Shown: piece by piece, positions 23,673 through 35,584 of the stretch
Numbering within the stretch: position 1 is the first letter of the stretch
How the letters are laid out: each line of letters starts with the position of its first letter
Assembly (NCBI GenBank): GCA_003024785.1
Contig: PUQB01000009.1
Coordinates: forward strand, 455,001-519,000
Direction: 5' to 3'
Origin: Selaginella tamariscina
Lineage: Eukaryota > Streptophyta > Lycopodiopsida > Selaginellales > Selaginellaceae
DNA length: 64,000 bases
Notes under the pieces: model-generated
Databases searched by the model: none
The model's input: the letters and a program-made list of their open reading frames with translations, nothing else
What the model was told of the DNA's origin: nothing
Position numbers and translations under genes: made by a program

Positions 23673-25400
23673 CTGCATGTACCATATTCAAGCCTGGAAG
23701 CTCCACTTCAATCTATTGAACTCACAGTTCCTCATAATACGTTTGCAGGTTCTCCTCTTCCATTTCTCCTCGAGAATATTCTTATGAAAATCATTAAAAT
23801 GTCTTCTTAATCTTCCTAAGACCTTTTTCTGACCAAGGAACCTTATCCATTTTGCAAATGCATTTGCAAGCCCGTGAAAAGACAACAATTTGTTAATATA
23901 TCATATTATATACAATCATATGTATACAGATGTATATGCCTGTATACACATGTATATGTATGTATGTACGTAAGGACGTGCGCAACATATATATAGTACC
24001 TCGATTTTGCCATTCTCTTCTTGCTCCCATCTCGCGTGCTTTACAAATCAAATATATACTCCGAGCAGAATGATTTTTTCCTCTCTCTATACACACACAC
24101 ACACACACACACATTACTATAGTATATTATATTATTTTTATAATACCTTCTAGTTGGATATCTTTGCCAGAATTTGAAAGCAAGTGCAGCCTTCCTTCTT
24201 ATTAGTATACAGAATATACGATCCCGTCGAGCTCCTATTTCTCTGCTAATTTCTATTCCAACCTGTAAATCAAAACACACACACACACACACACACACAG
24301 ATTAGAAGTTACATATACATATAGTTGTATGTATATGTACAACACCGACACATGCACTATATGTATATGTACCTTCTAAATGCAAGTAAATCTATATAGA
24401 TATGATGGTAAACTAGTGGTAAACCTTAAATGCAAAGAAAACTCTTTGTAATCTTCTTCTTCTAATAGCATTTACTGCTCTTCGCCCAACACACTCTCTC
24501 TGTTTTACTTGCAAATTACGAACTAATTGCTTCTCTCTCCGATATTACATCATATAATCAAAACATGATTAGTTTGTATATATGCACATAATACATATAT
24601 ATTGTGTTATAAAATGAGTAGACACACATACACCACGTCTATAAGTACCTGTGTCGTTCATCCTCGCGCAAGAGATGCCCACGCTCTCCTACAAATACAC
24701 AACGTACATGTATATAGACTATGCAACCTATATTGACATGCATACAAATATGTACATACATGTGTGTGTATATAGATATATTTATGCTTATACCATATGG
24801 ATGCTAGATAATGCAGTCGTAAAGACTTCTCAGCAGATAGCTGCAATCTCTTGAACTTCTGCATACGTAGAAAAAACATTCTCCATGCCTGGAAAGCACG
24901 TCCAAGCATTCTACGCTGGGAATGTTCCATAGAAATTGTCATAGTAAGCCTCTTTTTCATTTTCTGCTGTGTGTAAAACGTCCATGCTGTGAATGCTGAT
25001 CTCATATATCTTACTTAAACTGCTCGATACATTAAAAATTTGTATACAATACATACATAATGTATTCATACACACATATGAGCTTGTGTCTGTGTGCATG
25101 TGTGTATCAATCATATATACAGACCTGAATGGTGAGCAAAGTCATCTTCTCTTCTTCATAACATCTTTAATATACTCTGCTTCTATATCGTCGACTTCTG
25201 AGTCCACCGAGTACATCATACCTGTGTGTGTGTGTGAGAGGAGGGGGGGGGAGAGAGAGTTCTTAACATATAACATAAGTTATACAAAAGATATATTGTA
25301 TATTACACCTCTGCAGTTGAGGAGCCCCTTGATAAATCTCTAGTACTCCCCACTGCCGACGTGAAGACCTTCTACCTCAGTACTCTCCCTCGCCTACTTA
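22440..25400 (-). pseudogene. Sfi1-like W-repeat and coiled-coil gene, many exons (left copy)
   Basis: Minus-strand exons, in order: from 25400 down to 25309; 25221-25125; about 25014-24780; 24688-24649; about 24540-24425; 24262-24147; about 24080-24000; 23871-23673; 23595-23457; 22949-22840; 22669-22592; and a likely last one near 22500-22440. They encode spaced aromatic repeats (AFTAWTFYTQQKMKKR, AFQAWRMFFLRMQKFKR, RAWASL, VFFAFK, ALAFKFWQRYPTRR, AFAKWIRFLGQKK, WSFQAWNMV), as in Sfi1, which binds centrins along a long helix at spindle poles and basal bodies. A coiled coil follows (DYVAILEKENIQIRTECDR; ASQVLSGERDALTKLV). The exon ending at 23457 has a GC rather than GT donor. The acceptor before 23871 lacks AG, and 24649-24688 is shortened relative to the right copy. 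It is therefore probably decayed. The family call is from repeat pattern only. Confidence 0.6.
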
Positions 25401-25429
25401 ATTTACATCAGTTAGCAAACTAAACAAGT

Positions 25430-25760
25430 AGTTAATCTCTCTGTCTGTCTGTCTCTCTATATATATCATACATATACATGTCTCTCTCTTTATCATACAT
25501 ATACATATATGTCTCTTCTCTCTCTATATTCTTTCTATCATACATATACATGTGTCTCATACATATACACGATTCTATCTATCATGTATATGTATAATAG
25601 AGAGAGAGAGAGACATGCATATGTATGATATTGAGAGAGCGAGAGAGACATGTATATGTACATGTATGGAAGAGACATATATATGATAGATAATATAGAG
25701 AGACATGCATGATAGAGAGAGAGACATGTATATGTATGATATATATAGAGAGAGAGAGTA
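25430..25760. repeat. Long imperfect palindrome of CT/GA and CATACATATACATGT
   Basis: The left half is CTCTCT with repeated CATACATATACATGTCTC; the right half is its near reverse complement (GAGACATGTATATGTATG with GAGAGA). The centre is near 25580. It lies between the W-repeat gene (minus) and the unrecognised gene (plus). A similar structure is kept in the inverted copy at 58800-59130. Confidence 0.8.
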
Positions 25761-25799
25761 CACATATACACAAAATGTATATACATATAATATCTATGT

Positions 25800-26475
25800 T
25801 TATAGGGGAAAATGAGGCTTGGATAGACAATGTATTAAACACACAAGACTTGGAAGCTGGGGATTCCTGGTGGCCTTGTGTTTTACATCTTAAGCACCGG
25901 TGAGGCCCAGAGATTAAGAGTCTTTGGCATGTTTGATACCTCAGAAAGCCTTGAAAGTGGACACTTGCAGGTGTGTGCGTGCATGCGCGTGCGTGAAAGA
26001 GAACACACACACACACACACAACAGAGAGATTGTATATAGCACGAATGATAAGGGGCGTACAATCGCTGTTAATGGGGACCCCTACGCAATGCCAGTGTT
26101 TGAATATTCGCAGTTTCACTTAAACCCGTAAGTTTTTTTAACTATTATTAAATGGGTAATATTTATATATTATTTATTAATAATAATTAAATATTTTTAT
26201 TTAGGCTGCAGCATTGGAATCCAAGGGCAGCATTGTGACTAAGGGACGAGGGGTAATACAGGTAGCCTTTCCAAATGGAACAAACGCACTCAATCATGAT
26301 AGGGAAACCGTTAAAAATTATATTATATATTTTATTGAATATTAATATTTATATCTTATTTTGTTATATAATACATTATTATTATATTATCTTTGTTCCT
26401 CGTGTGAAATTGCTTCTGGACCTTTTGAGTTCGTTGAATCTGCTGCTCCTAATAAACCACAATTCTTAGTTGGTA
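25800..26475 (+). pseudogene. Exon remnants of an unrecognised gene
   Basis: Exon-like pieces on the plus strand: about 25805-25970, ending at donor CAG|GTGTGTG, with NEAWIDNVLNTQDLEAGD and, in another frame, GEAQRLRVFGMFDTSESLE; about 26040-26127 (GRTIAVNGDPYAMPVFEY) ending at GTAAGT; from 26205 to about 26315 after an acceptor (SIVTKGRGVIQVAFPNGT); and about 26403-26472 (IASGPFEFVESAAPNKP). Composition and splice sites are gene-like. Both copies of the first exon show the same frame change, so it predates the duplication. Only the first exon is found in the inverted copy (58605-58765). I do not recognise the family. It is transcribed away from the W-repeat gene and may share a promoter region with it. 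Confidence 0.45.
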
Positions 26476-26479
26476 CATA

Positions 26480-27100
26480 ACACACACACACACACACACA
26501 CACACATGCATGTATACACATTACATTAATCTTATAATTAAATTAAATTATGATTACCAGGAGCGAGCTCTGTTTTAAAAGAGATTACTAGGATTTGTCG
26601 AGGAGAGAATGCGACCAGAGTTTAATAATAGAATGTCTTTGTTAGAATTAATAGTTTATAAATTGTGATAATAAAAGTATAATAATTATGCTTCACAAAT
26701 TATGTTTAATTATATTTTTTTAAATAAAAGTATAGGTTTTCAAATAATCATTTAAATTCACTAACTTACAAGTAATGAATTAGACTGAATTTAATTGGAT
26801 TAATTTAATGATTTGAGATTGAATTATAGAAAGTTAAAATATACTATATTTTAATGTTTAATTAATAATATGTATGAACATACAAATATAAATATTAAAT
26901 AAAATATATAAATTATAATATTGAGTTATACTATAATATATATCAATATTACTTATTAACGATAACGTAATATTTAAATATATAAAATAATAATTTAATG
27001 AATTAAAATTAAAGTTAAATTAACGGTGAAGATATTTAGGGTTTTATTTACGGTAAAGATTTAATATACTTTTTTTTCAATCCAACGGTGACCATTGCTT
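26480..27100. other. AT-rich intergenic DNA
   Basis: A CA microsatellite at about 26481-26506, then AT-rich sequence with TAATTTAATG-like phrases. No gene seen. Confidence 0.5.
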
Positions 27101-27113
27101 AGGGTTAGATAGC

Positions 27114-27303
27114 TTGAGGGTTTCAGTAGGCGGCGGCTGCGAGTGCGAGGGAGAGGCACTGCGCTGCGAGGGCGAGGGAGAGGCGCTGCGAGAGCGAGGC
27201 GCTGCGCTGCGCTGCGAGGGCGAGGCGCTGCGCTGCGCTGCGAGGACGAGGGAGAGGCGCTGCGAGGGCGAGGCGCTGCAAGGTGGAAGTGAAGAGTTCA
27301 CTG
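27114..27303 (+). repeat. GC-rich GAGGGCGAGGCGCTGCG repeats, likely 5' exon
   Basis: Irregular repeats of GAGGCGCTGCG and GAGGGCGAGG form a small GC island in AT-rich DNA. It ends at a good donor (CACTG|GTAAATT at 27303), and the next acceptor is at 27401. It is probably a transcribed leader exon; the frame does not join cleanly to the next exon, so it is probably not coding. Confidence 0.55.
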
Positions 27304-27401
27304 GTAAATTTCTGATAGGGTTAAGATTGTTTAAGACAGGTTTCTGTTTAAGGTTTGTTTTAGGATTCTAATTTTATTTATTTTGTTTTTTGTTTTTGCA
27401 G

Positions 27402-28295
27402 ATGGGACATAATGAAGAGAGGAGGTCCTTAAGGAAGGAAGAAAACGACAGAAAGAGAAGGAGCTTAAAGAGAAGTTTTTGAGTTTTCAAACTCCAAGAA
27501 CTCCTCAATTCAAAGGTCTGGAGCATATAAGAGCATCTAACATCAACGTGCATCATTATGCTGTGATTAAAAATCACCCATGCAAGGTAATTTTATGTTT
27601 TAATGAATGAAATTAATGGTTGTAATGCTAAATTATATAGATCAAGCATAGTTATTATCATGCAAAGAAGAAGATGTGGATATTGGATGGGGAGAGTTTT
27701 TTGATGGGGCTTCTAAAGAGGGTACATACCATAAGCATGAACTTATCCAGGTAATTAATATTTATTTTATGTGTTTTATTTTGTTTAATATTTTTTTTAT
27801 TTAATTTGATTTTTAGGTGTTTGAACCTGAATGTTTACACATAAACATATATGCTTTGAAGGGAAACATGTTTGATTGTGAAATTGTAACTGGAGCACAA
27901 AAGGGAGAGTTTTTACAAGTATATGTACCTGGTCATAAAGCACACATTGTTATGAAGGTAAAATTAAAGTTTTAAATTATATATATGTGTGTGTGTGTAT
28001 TTAATTATTTTTTAACAGGTTCTGGAAAAAGTTGGACATGGAACAGTGGAATTAATAAAAGGATGTGGATTGCATATGTTCAACAAAATAATGGTATGTA
28101 TATATATATATATATATTTATTTAGTTATTTATTATTTTTGTTGTTGTTTTTGGAAGGTTGGCTCCCAACCAGGAGAAAGGGGAAGGGGATAGCAGCCTG
28201 ATCTCGTACCTGGACAGCGTATTCTAGCCGCATATCCTTCGTATATACCAGTTGACAGTACTTATGTCGAATTCGTTGACTCGGGCAACCTTTAG
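27402..28295 (+). CDS. Five-exon gene of unknown family
   Basis: Exons 27402-27586, 27652-27750, 27817-27957, 28019-28093 and 28158-28295 (or 28194-28295), with GT-AG borders. Exons 2-4 all have lengths that are multiples of three and join in one frame. The protein starts with a charged helix (GRKRQKEKELKEKFLSF), then FKGLEHIRASNINVHHYAV, VDIGWGEFFDGASKEGTYH, VFEPECLHINIYALKGNMF, QVYVPGHKAHIVMKVLE and, last, LAAYPSYIPVDSTYVEFVD before TAG at 28293-28295. With the earlier acceptor the last exon holds an in-frame stop; using the AG at 28192-28193 removes it but has a poor pyrimidine tract. The ATG at 27402 is out of frame with the main frame, so the start is unresolved. No domain recognised. 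Confidence 0.5.
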
Positions 28296-28299
28296 TTTG

Positions 28300-28506
28300 A
28301 TTCTGACATGCCGACTTGGAAGACCTTTTATCATTTTTTGTAAAATTGTTTTTTGAATGAGTTCATTAGAAGACTTGTTAATACCTTGTGTGGAATTGTT
28401 GATATAGTTTATCAGTCTCCCTTTCTCCTTTTATATATATACACATACATTACACATAAAAACATGTCGGTGTGTAGAGAGAGATTTTTCAGTTGTTATA
28501 TATTCT

Positions 28507-28545
<39 letters not shown>

Positions 28546-29680
28546 TAGATATAATACATATATATATATAATTATATACTCATGTATGTATATATACGTG
28601 TTTATTTATACATAAGAATCGTTTATTTCAATGTTTATTAATTATACATATTAGGAGGTCTCTTTTCTTTAATTCTTTTATATACATAAATATGTAAATT
28701 TCTGGACATATGTAAATTAATGTTATACATATATATATATTATATATTATATGTTTAAATTTAAATATAGCATTATACATGTTTTTATCAATCTCTTACA
28801 AAATTTATGACATTTTTAATTTATACACATGCCAAATATGAATGAAACAATTATACACACACACGCACATACACACACATCTATATGTGTGTGTTATAGA
28901 TGAAACACCTTCCAAAGACCATACATATTATTCACATTAATGTATATGTTGATGTTCTTTTTACAAAATAAAAAATTAAGTATATCAAATGTGTATACAC
29001 ACACACATATATATATAATATCTTATACATAAATGATTGACATTTTAGTAAATCTTCCACTCTGCTCTTTATTTTAAATCTTTTATTGTTTATCCATTTT
29101 CATTGATTTTTTTTAAAGAAAATTAAAAAGAAGTAAAACCTAAGTAATTAATTTTGGTACATGTGTTATTAATTTATATTTAATAACTATACAACTCAAC
29201 CAAGTTACTTGGGTATTAACGAGAGAGACATGTAAATGCTATATAAGTATCCATATAAATTATTAATAATATAATTAATAAGTGGAAAAATAAACCCATA
29301 GTAAAATAAATAATTATTTTAAATTTTATTAGTCACTCCTTAATTAAAGTGGGCCTAAATATTTTATGTATGAACAATTTTATGTTCATAATTAATAGAA
29401 AATGAATTTGTTTTTAATAAAGGAAAATCATTAAACATATCTTCAAGAAAATAAAATATTAATATCATCATTAATATTTATATCCTTTGGGTTATTATAG
29501 CCAAGATATATTATTATTGAAATATACTCATATAGCTCTAACATAAATGTATAACATATAAAGAGTACATGGTTATTCCCACCAACCCTTAACTTAATTA
29601 AGTGATGCAAGAACCCTAATACTTAATTATCATTAACTTTATTTATGGATTCAAAGATCCTTAATTATAAAGAATATATT
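28300..29680. other. AT-rich intergenic DNA with GT and TA microsatellites
   Basis: A long GT tract at about 28509-28545 followed by TA, and CA tracts near 28855-28885 and 28995-29010. No coding signal. Confidence 0.6.
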
Positions 29681-29682
29681 CG

Positions 29683-30790
29683 CCTTTATGATTTTAAAGA
29701 ATATTTTCTTAATATTAAAAAATGCTAATTAAATGATTAAAATTGTTAATTATTAAGAAATGGGACTATAGTCATTCTCATTTTAATTACAATGTTTATG
29801 TATTTATTATGGTTCTATCAGGGTGGTATTTACATATATACCCTTAGAAGTTTTTTATTTACATATATACCCTTTTAAAAGTTCTAAATTTATATATGCA
29901 CCTTTGAAAAATTTCAATCGTAATATTTTAAACTTTTAAAATAACAATATTAACTAAAAACATATTTTTAATTCATAATATATTACAAATGAAATAATTG
30001 AAGTTTATTAAGTTTTAAATGTCAAAAAATTGTCATAATATTTTTAAAATAATTATATTATGTTGTGATATATATGTTTAATAGGTTGTATTTTGGACCT
30101 AAATATAATAAAATATAAATTAATTATAAATTTTTATTGATTTTTTAAAAATGTGTTTTAATTTTTAATTTTGAAATTTATGAAGTTTTAAATTGAAGTT
30201 TTAGGAGTATATATGTAAATATAAAACTTCTAGGGGTATATATGTAAATATGATAAATTTCAAGGATATAAATATAATTTTCCCTTTTAAAAAAAATAAA
30301 TTCTCTAGTCTCTACATCTTTAAAAATATTCAAATAGCACTTTAAAAAATAAAATAATAAAAAATAAAAGTCTCATACTTAATTATACAAAAATAATGAA
30401 AAAGAAAATAAATAAGAGTAAAAGAAATTATAATTTATAAAATAGGTAAATGCAATATAAAAAAAAGCTTAAGAAAAGTTTTATAAAATAACTTTTTAAA
30501 TTTTGTAAAGATTGATGAAGATAGAAATTTAGTTATTTCTTAACATTTTTTTATGCACCTAAATTAAAATGATTTTTTCACCTAATATAATCAAGTAAAG
30601 AGAAAAAACATATTCACAATAATGTGATTTACTACAATTTAATTACAAATAAAAAGACTATTAAGTACTTAAATGCAAGTTGTAACTAAAATGGGCATGG
30701 CTATAGTCCCATTTCTTAATATTAGCAATTTTAACTATTTAATTAGCATTTTCTAATATTAAAAATATTCTTTAGAATATATGTTTGAAA
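29683..30790. repeat. Nested inverted-repeat element (~1.1 kb)
   Basis: About 100 bp at 29683-29790 is the reverse complement of about 30663-30790 (shared AAATGGGACTATAG and AAAATGCTAATTAAAT). Inside, 29832-29920 is inverted again at about 30190-30270 (TATATATGTAAATA phrases). It could be a non-coding transposon with terminal inverted repeats. A related end sequence (CCCATTTTAGTTACAAC) is also at about 49856-49873. No target duplication was identified. Confidence 0.65.
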
Positions 30791-31346
30791 ACAAAATATT
30801 CTTTAGAATATTCTATTTTGTAATCGACCATTTAATAAATTATAGCATTCATTGAACAAAAATTAATAACATTATAAAAGTAGAAGGTATTAAATATATA
30901 ATATATTATATTTAAGATTATATGGGCCTAATATAACAATTAAGGAAGAGCATAAGAGGTATATTATATAAATATTGATGTTGTTATTAAAATATTAATA
31001 TTTAAATATAACATTATTAATTAAAAATTTGTAGTAGTAATAATATATATATATATACAAAATCCTAAAATATAGTCAATCTTCCATATCGTTTTATAAA
31101 TTTATATAGTTAAGTAAACAATTTGGTACTATTATTAAAGAGTTTATAATAATTATGAATATTAAATATACGATATTTTATAATTTTGTAATTGCTTAAG
31201 CTTTAGAAAACATACATTATCTTGCAATTTTGTTAATCGTGACTTTATCAATACTTATTAACATCCACCCATATCGAATGGATTTAACATTTATAAAACA
31301 TGCTAGGTCTTTTTTATTGGGAGACCATGTTTTCTCTAGGCATCCA

Positions 31347-31860
31347 TTATATTTTTCGCTCTCCTTCTCGTGTCGCCTTTTTGTGGTTTGAACCATGCAA
31401 CTTTAACCATACTATTTTTGTGATTACTTTAGGTGTGTCGATAATTTGACCCATCCAAATAAGTTGATTATATGACACATCTGGAGTAATGAGAACCATA
31501 ATTAGTTTTTGAAGATCCTTGTAGCAATCAAAGTATGCTTTAGGTTTTTGGTTCCTTTGTCCAACAAAGTGTGGGGTTTGCACTTTCACATCATTACTGG
31601 CTTCTATGTCGGCTGTGCTCAGTGATGTCATTTTAATCTCCTCTCGCCACCTTGTTTTAGGCCAAAAAGAGTGTTGCAATTCTGTACTTGTGACAATAGA
31701 CCCTTCTAACTCTCGAACAATAGTCTCCCAATAGTTAACCACATGCTTATATAGTTCTGAGTAATCAGTTGCCTTATCAGAATTTTTTGGCATTGATTTT
31801 TAAACTCATGCCACATATTTTTTGATGCCATCAATAATAACCTCTTGTTCCTTAAGTTGG
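31347..31860 (-). pseudogene. 3' part of the DUF7869-like gene
   Basis: Open reading of about 148 codons from 31793 to 31347 (starting MPKNSDKATDYSELYKHVVN, with VNYWETIVREL and QLIWMGQIIDTPK), preceded by a short stretch up to 31860 (EQEVIIDGIKKY) that carries stops. It lies on the same strand as the part at 40891-43323 and directly continues it if the LTR element between them is ignored. This explains why the N-terminal half is missing here. Function unknown. Confidence 0.6.
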
Positions 31861-33606
31861 TGTCATAGTTTTATTATGACTCGACCCTTTACTTTGGACG
31901 TTGACTGTTGTTACCTACTGTATTATGTTGATAGACCCTAAATGTAGTAGGAAACAGGCCCGCTTAGTGCACTTGGGTATCTGGTGATGGTTTGGCCGGG
32001 TGTCATTAAGTATTTGCAGGAAACTCTAAGCGAAGCTAGAACTTACCTTCTAGAAACCCATCCCCAATTTTGACGTCCCGAATAGGCTGACTGGTCTTTG
32101 CAGATGAGTTTGGCGTGTTAAGTCCTAGGGTTGACCTAACGGTTGCCCTAACCCATGCCCTAAAACCCCCACCCCCTTGGGTAGGGTTTAGGGGTAGGAG
32201 TAAGGGTGAGTTATAGGCTCATTTGCTAATTTGTCTAAGGGGCTAAAATTCAATGCCAGCCCACTTACAATATAGGAAAAAAGGGCGGGGGGGGGCTCTG
32301 TCACATAAATAAGGTAGAATATGTAGGAGAGCTTCTGGGTTCATGACTGAGTTCGTTGCTCTTCTGCCGGTGCAAGCTTTAGCTTATGTCGTTAAGGTAC
32401 AACCCTCTGTTGTGCCACCCTAACTTCCAGATGCTAGGGGTACGTTCCACCTTTGGGGTAGCTTACCCTTAACGTTAACGAATCCATGCCTGGGAGGTCT
32501 TGTCGGAATGGACGTTCCAAGAGGCAGAGGTTGAGGCTTGTCTCCAGCCTCCTCCTCCACGTCAAGCTAGGTGTAGCACTCACAGCTAAACAAGGCACAT
32601 CCGTGTCCTTGTCCAACTGTGGGCGTGGGATCTTGTTTGACAGGTTCACATTACCTGGTTCTTGAGGGTTCATTGAGGGATTCTAGAGTTGGCATTTAGG
32701 AGCCACGTTTGTGGCACTTGGTGCAACTCTTGAATCTAAGGGCTATGGCATGATAGCCCACATTGGGGAAGGTAGTGTCACATGGAGATATGACACTAGG
32801 CTAAACGTCACATGGTGCAACACCTGAGGCATGCCCTTTGAGGTTATGTCATGGGCTTGTCGCCAAGGGGTTGGATACCTTAGCAAATAGACATGCTTGT
32901 GCTTGCACTAGGGTGTTAAGCCTTGGGCATCCGCTCAAGGGAGGTTAGGTCTCATAACTAGGTGTGCTTTGGCACACTTGGCTAGAGGAGTGTTCTCCTT
33001 GAAATTCAAGGGTTGAACAACCTAAACATGTTAGCAGGAGCCCTTTTATGAGGCACTCGCAAGGTCATGTGCTTAGGGTTATCCAAACCTAGCCTTAGGG
33101 AGTTTGCTTAGCAGAACACTCGTGTCCGCCTACGGCGCACACTCGTGTCCTCACTAAGTACTAGCCCTAGGTCTAAGTTATAACTTGGCCACTCAAACCC
33201 TTAGGGGTTAGTTGTGGTTCAGGGTACCCCTTGTCGCCCTAAAGGAGTTGTACTCCCGGATGAGGGTGATTCCTCAAGGGGTAAGTGACGATGCCTTAGC
33301 TCTATCCAGGGGTATGTGTGGAACACACGTCTCCTTGATGGGGGTTAGGGCATGAGCCTGTCTAGGTCTTCTAGGGCAAACCTTAAGTCAACTAGGGTTA
33401 TCCCTCAAGGGTTTTGGGGACAGACATTCCAGGGAGACTTAGGCTAAACCCTAAGTCTCTTGTCCACTTGGGCATTAGAGTCTAACCCTAGGGGTCGTTG
33501 GGGTTGTTCTGGGAAACTTAGCATGCTCACACATGGTGATGACGCCGAATGGCCACCTGGCAGCCACGTGTTGCCACGTGTGGCCCTTTGGGTTAAAACT
33601 CTGACA
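31861..33606 (+). repeat. Left LTR
   Basis: About 1.75 kb, TG...CA ends. Its interior contains many telomere-like CCCTAA/TTAGGG words. It is the closest partner of 39171-40890. Confidence 0.92.
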
Positions 33607-33608
33607 AT

Positions 33609-33620
33609 TGGTATTAGAGC
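33609..33620 (+). other. Primer-binding site, tRNA-Met type
   Basis: TGGTATTAGAGC, two bases after the left LTR. It differs by one base from the common plant initiator-Met site TGGTATCAGAGC. Confidence 0.8.
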
Positions 33621-35584
33621 CATTCTCTGCGGTCAGCAGGACTGCCTAAAGTTGTAGTGTGTTTCAGGGTTTAGTTAGTTCTAAATTTTTGAAGTACTCT
33701 ATCACTTTCGGCTAACGTTTGAATTCTGCGCGGAGAGCTGGTCCTGAGATCTACAACTCTTCAAAGAACATCTACTTGATAAGTGGGTGTGGGTTATGGT
33801 CTCCAATTTCGAAGGTAGCACTCGGAAGGCAACTTCCAAGTTGCATGCCAAGTTACGTTTTCGCTAGGTTACTTGACCTTAAGGTTGTCCAGGTTACTTT
33901 ACCATATGTTTCCACAAGACGTGGCGTTGAGTTTGTTCTGGCTTACAAACTAAGTCTTGTGAAGTGGATCATGTGATATGCTAAGCTTACCCATTATTGA
34001 AATTTTTTCTTTTTCTTTAAGGTGTTTGAATTTGGGATAACACATGATTTGGAAACAGACAGTGTCCTTTGAGTTTTGGCTATGTCAAGATTCAATATCG
34101 GATCCAATTGTAGTGTTCAAATGGGGAAAGACTTATGTTTAGAAGTGCATCTTTGACTTCGGGAGAAGGGGCATATTCAAACATAAGAATGAACACTACA
34201 TTTTGACATAAAGTGTAAAATAAGCTCTTATTATAGTGCATGTTTCCGAGAGTGTAACTCTAGAAGCAAACTATGATGATGAACTTATAATACAACGGAT
34301 GTCGAATATTAACATATGATGAATATGTTAAGCAGTTGGTTCGAAGATCCAATGTAATCAAAGTATTGTCTGATGGACGTAATACTTTGATGACGCTAGC
34401 TGCAAGTAACATTAGGTGAAATAGTTTACTAATTTAAGTTGTCTGATTTGAACAAAGTACAACTTGAAACCTTAGTTGGTTGTAGGCGCGCACTTTGTAT
34501 TCAAGTTAGCTAATTCAACTAACTTGATTATGAAGTTATCTCATGTGGAATCTTAAGAATGGGATAAAATAATATATTTTGGCAGTAGACGGATCTAATG
34601 TTGCATCCCTATCAATGCAACTTTTGGGATAGATGGCATGATCTATTAGAAAGAGTAATGTTGGAAACATACGTTTACATTTTTAATTTACTGAGTAATG
34701 AAGAACTTGCATAATGAAGGTGTTCGGCGCACACTTGTGCATTTTCATTGTTAACTCTTTAATCTTGGAAACTGTAACGTTGTTTACAATGTGGGGATAA
34801 GTTCTTGAACAAGGGTGATTCCTTGGTTAAGAAAAGCATGATTTGGGATTCTTCACTTTGTTTATCGACTAAGTAAGGAAACTCGCTAAGTTTGATAACT
34901 TATGTTGAGAATTACCAATGAGCTAATAATAGTCGGATTTCCATTGGAGGTTTAAGTGCATGTACCTCCTCAGAAAGTCGGTGTTCAATGAGAATTAAAA
35001 GTTGATATTGATTTTCAATATCAATTTTATTTTAGAGTCGAATATGATTATTCAAAAGACGGTTTCTTGACTCTGCATCATGGTCGCAAATGTGGGCACT
35101 TAAAGAACAATTAAAGTATGTATCTTCAATCTTTCGGAATATTAAAAAATAGAATTATTCTTGACTCAAGGTTTGATTGTATTCGTTGGGTTAGTTGTTA
35201 GTTCTATCTCAAGGTTTGATGGTGTTCCTTGAGTTGGTTCAATATTCTTGTAAGTATGATATTGTGTAGCGGGATTAGCTAAAGAAGATGGTGTCCCTTC
35301 TTAATGATTGTAGTTCAAGGTTCGTCCAATATGCGATTCGAGAATATGAGGTTTCCTATCACCTATTTGTTGAGATATTTATATTCTAAACTTTGGCAGA
35401 ATTTGTGACAATCTTTTCAAGATTGGTTATAAATGACTTGTTAAAGTATGGTATGATATCTCTTTAATATTGAGTTTGGAGCGCTCAATATCAAACTTGG
35501 TTATGATCACATGAGGTGGCAGTAATCATATAATATAAAGACTTAAGTGGATTTGAGTCTAACACTTTGGTAAGGCACTACTTT

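Larger units (their letters stand above)
20428..26002. repeat. Left arm of a large inverted duplication
   Basis: 20428-22100 matches the reverse complement of 62455-64000, and 23195-26002 matches that of 58568-61320. The arms carry the F-box gene, the W-repeat gene and the first exon of a divergent gene. The middle (22100-23195) does not match in inverted orientation. The homology runs off the right end of the window. Confidence 0.92.

Noticed and set aside
25582-26043. 153-codon minus-strand open frame and similar ones at 58729-59076
   Set aside because: They run through the CT/GA palindrome and overlap an exon on the other strand; no protein character.
32434-32673. Open frame of about 80 codons on the minus strand, recurring at 36118-36378
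   Set aside because: It lies inside each LTR of the family and changes with LTR decay; no family resemblance, so it is a shadow of LTR sequence.
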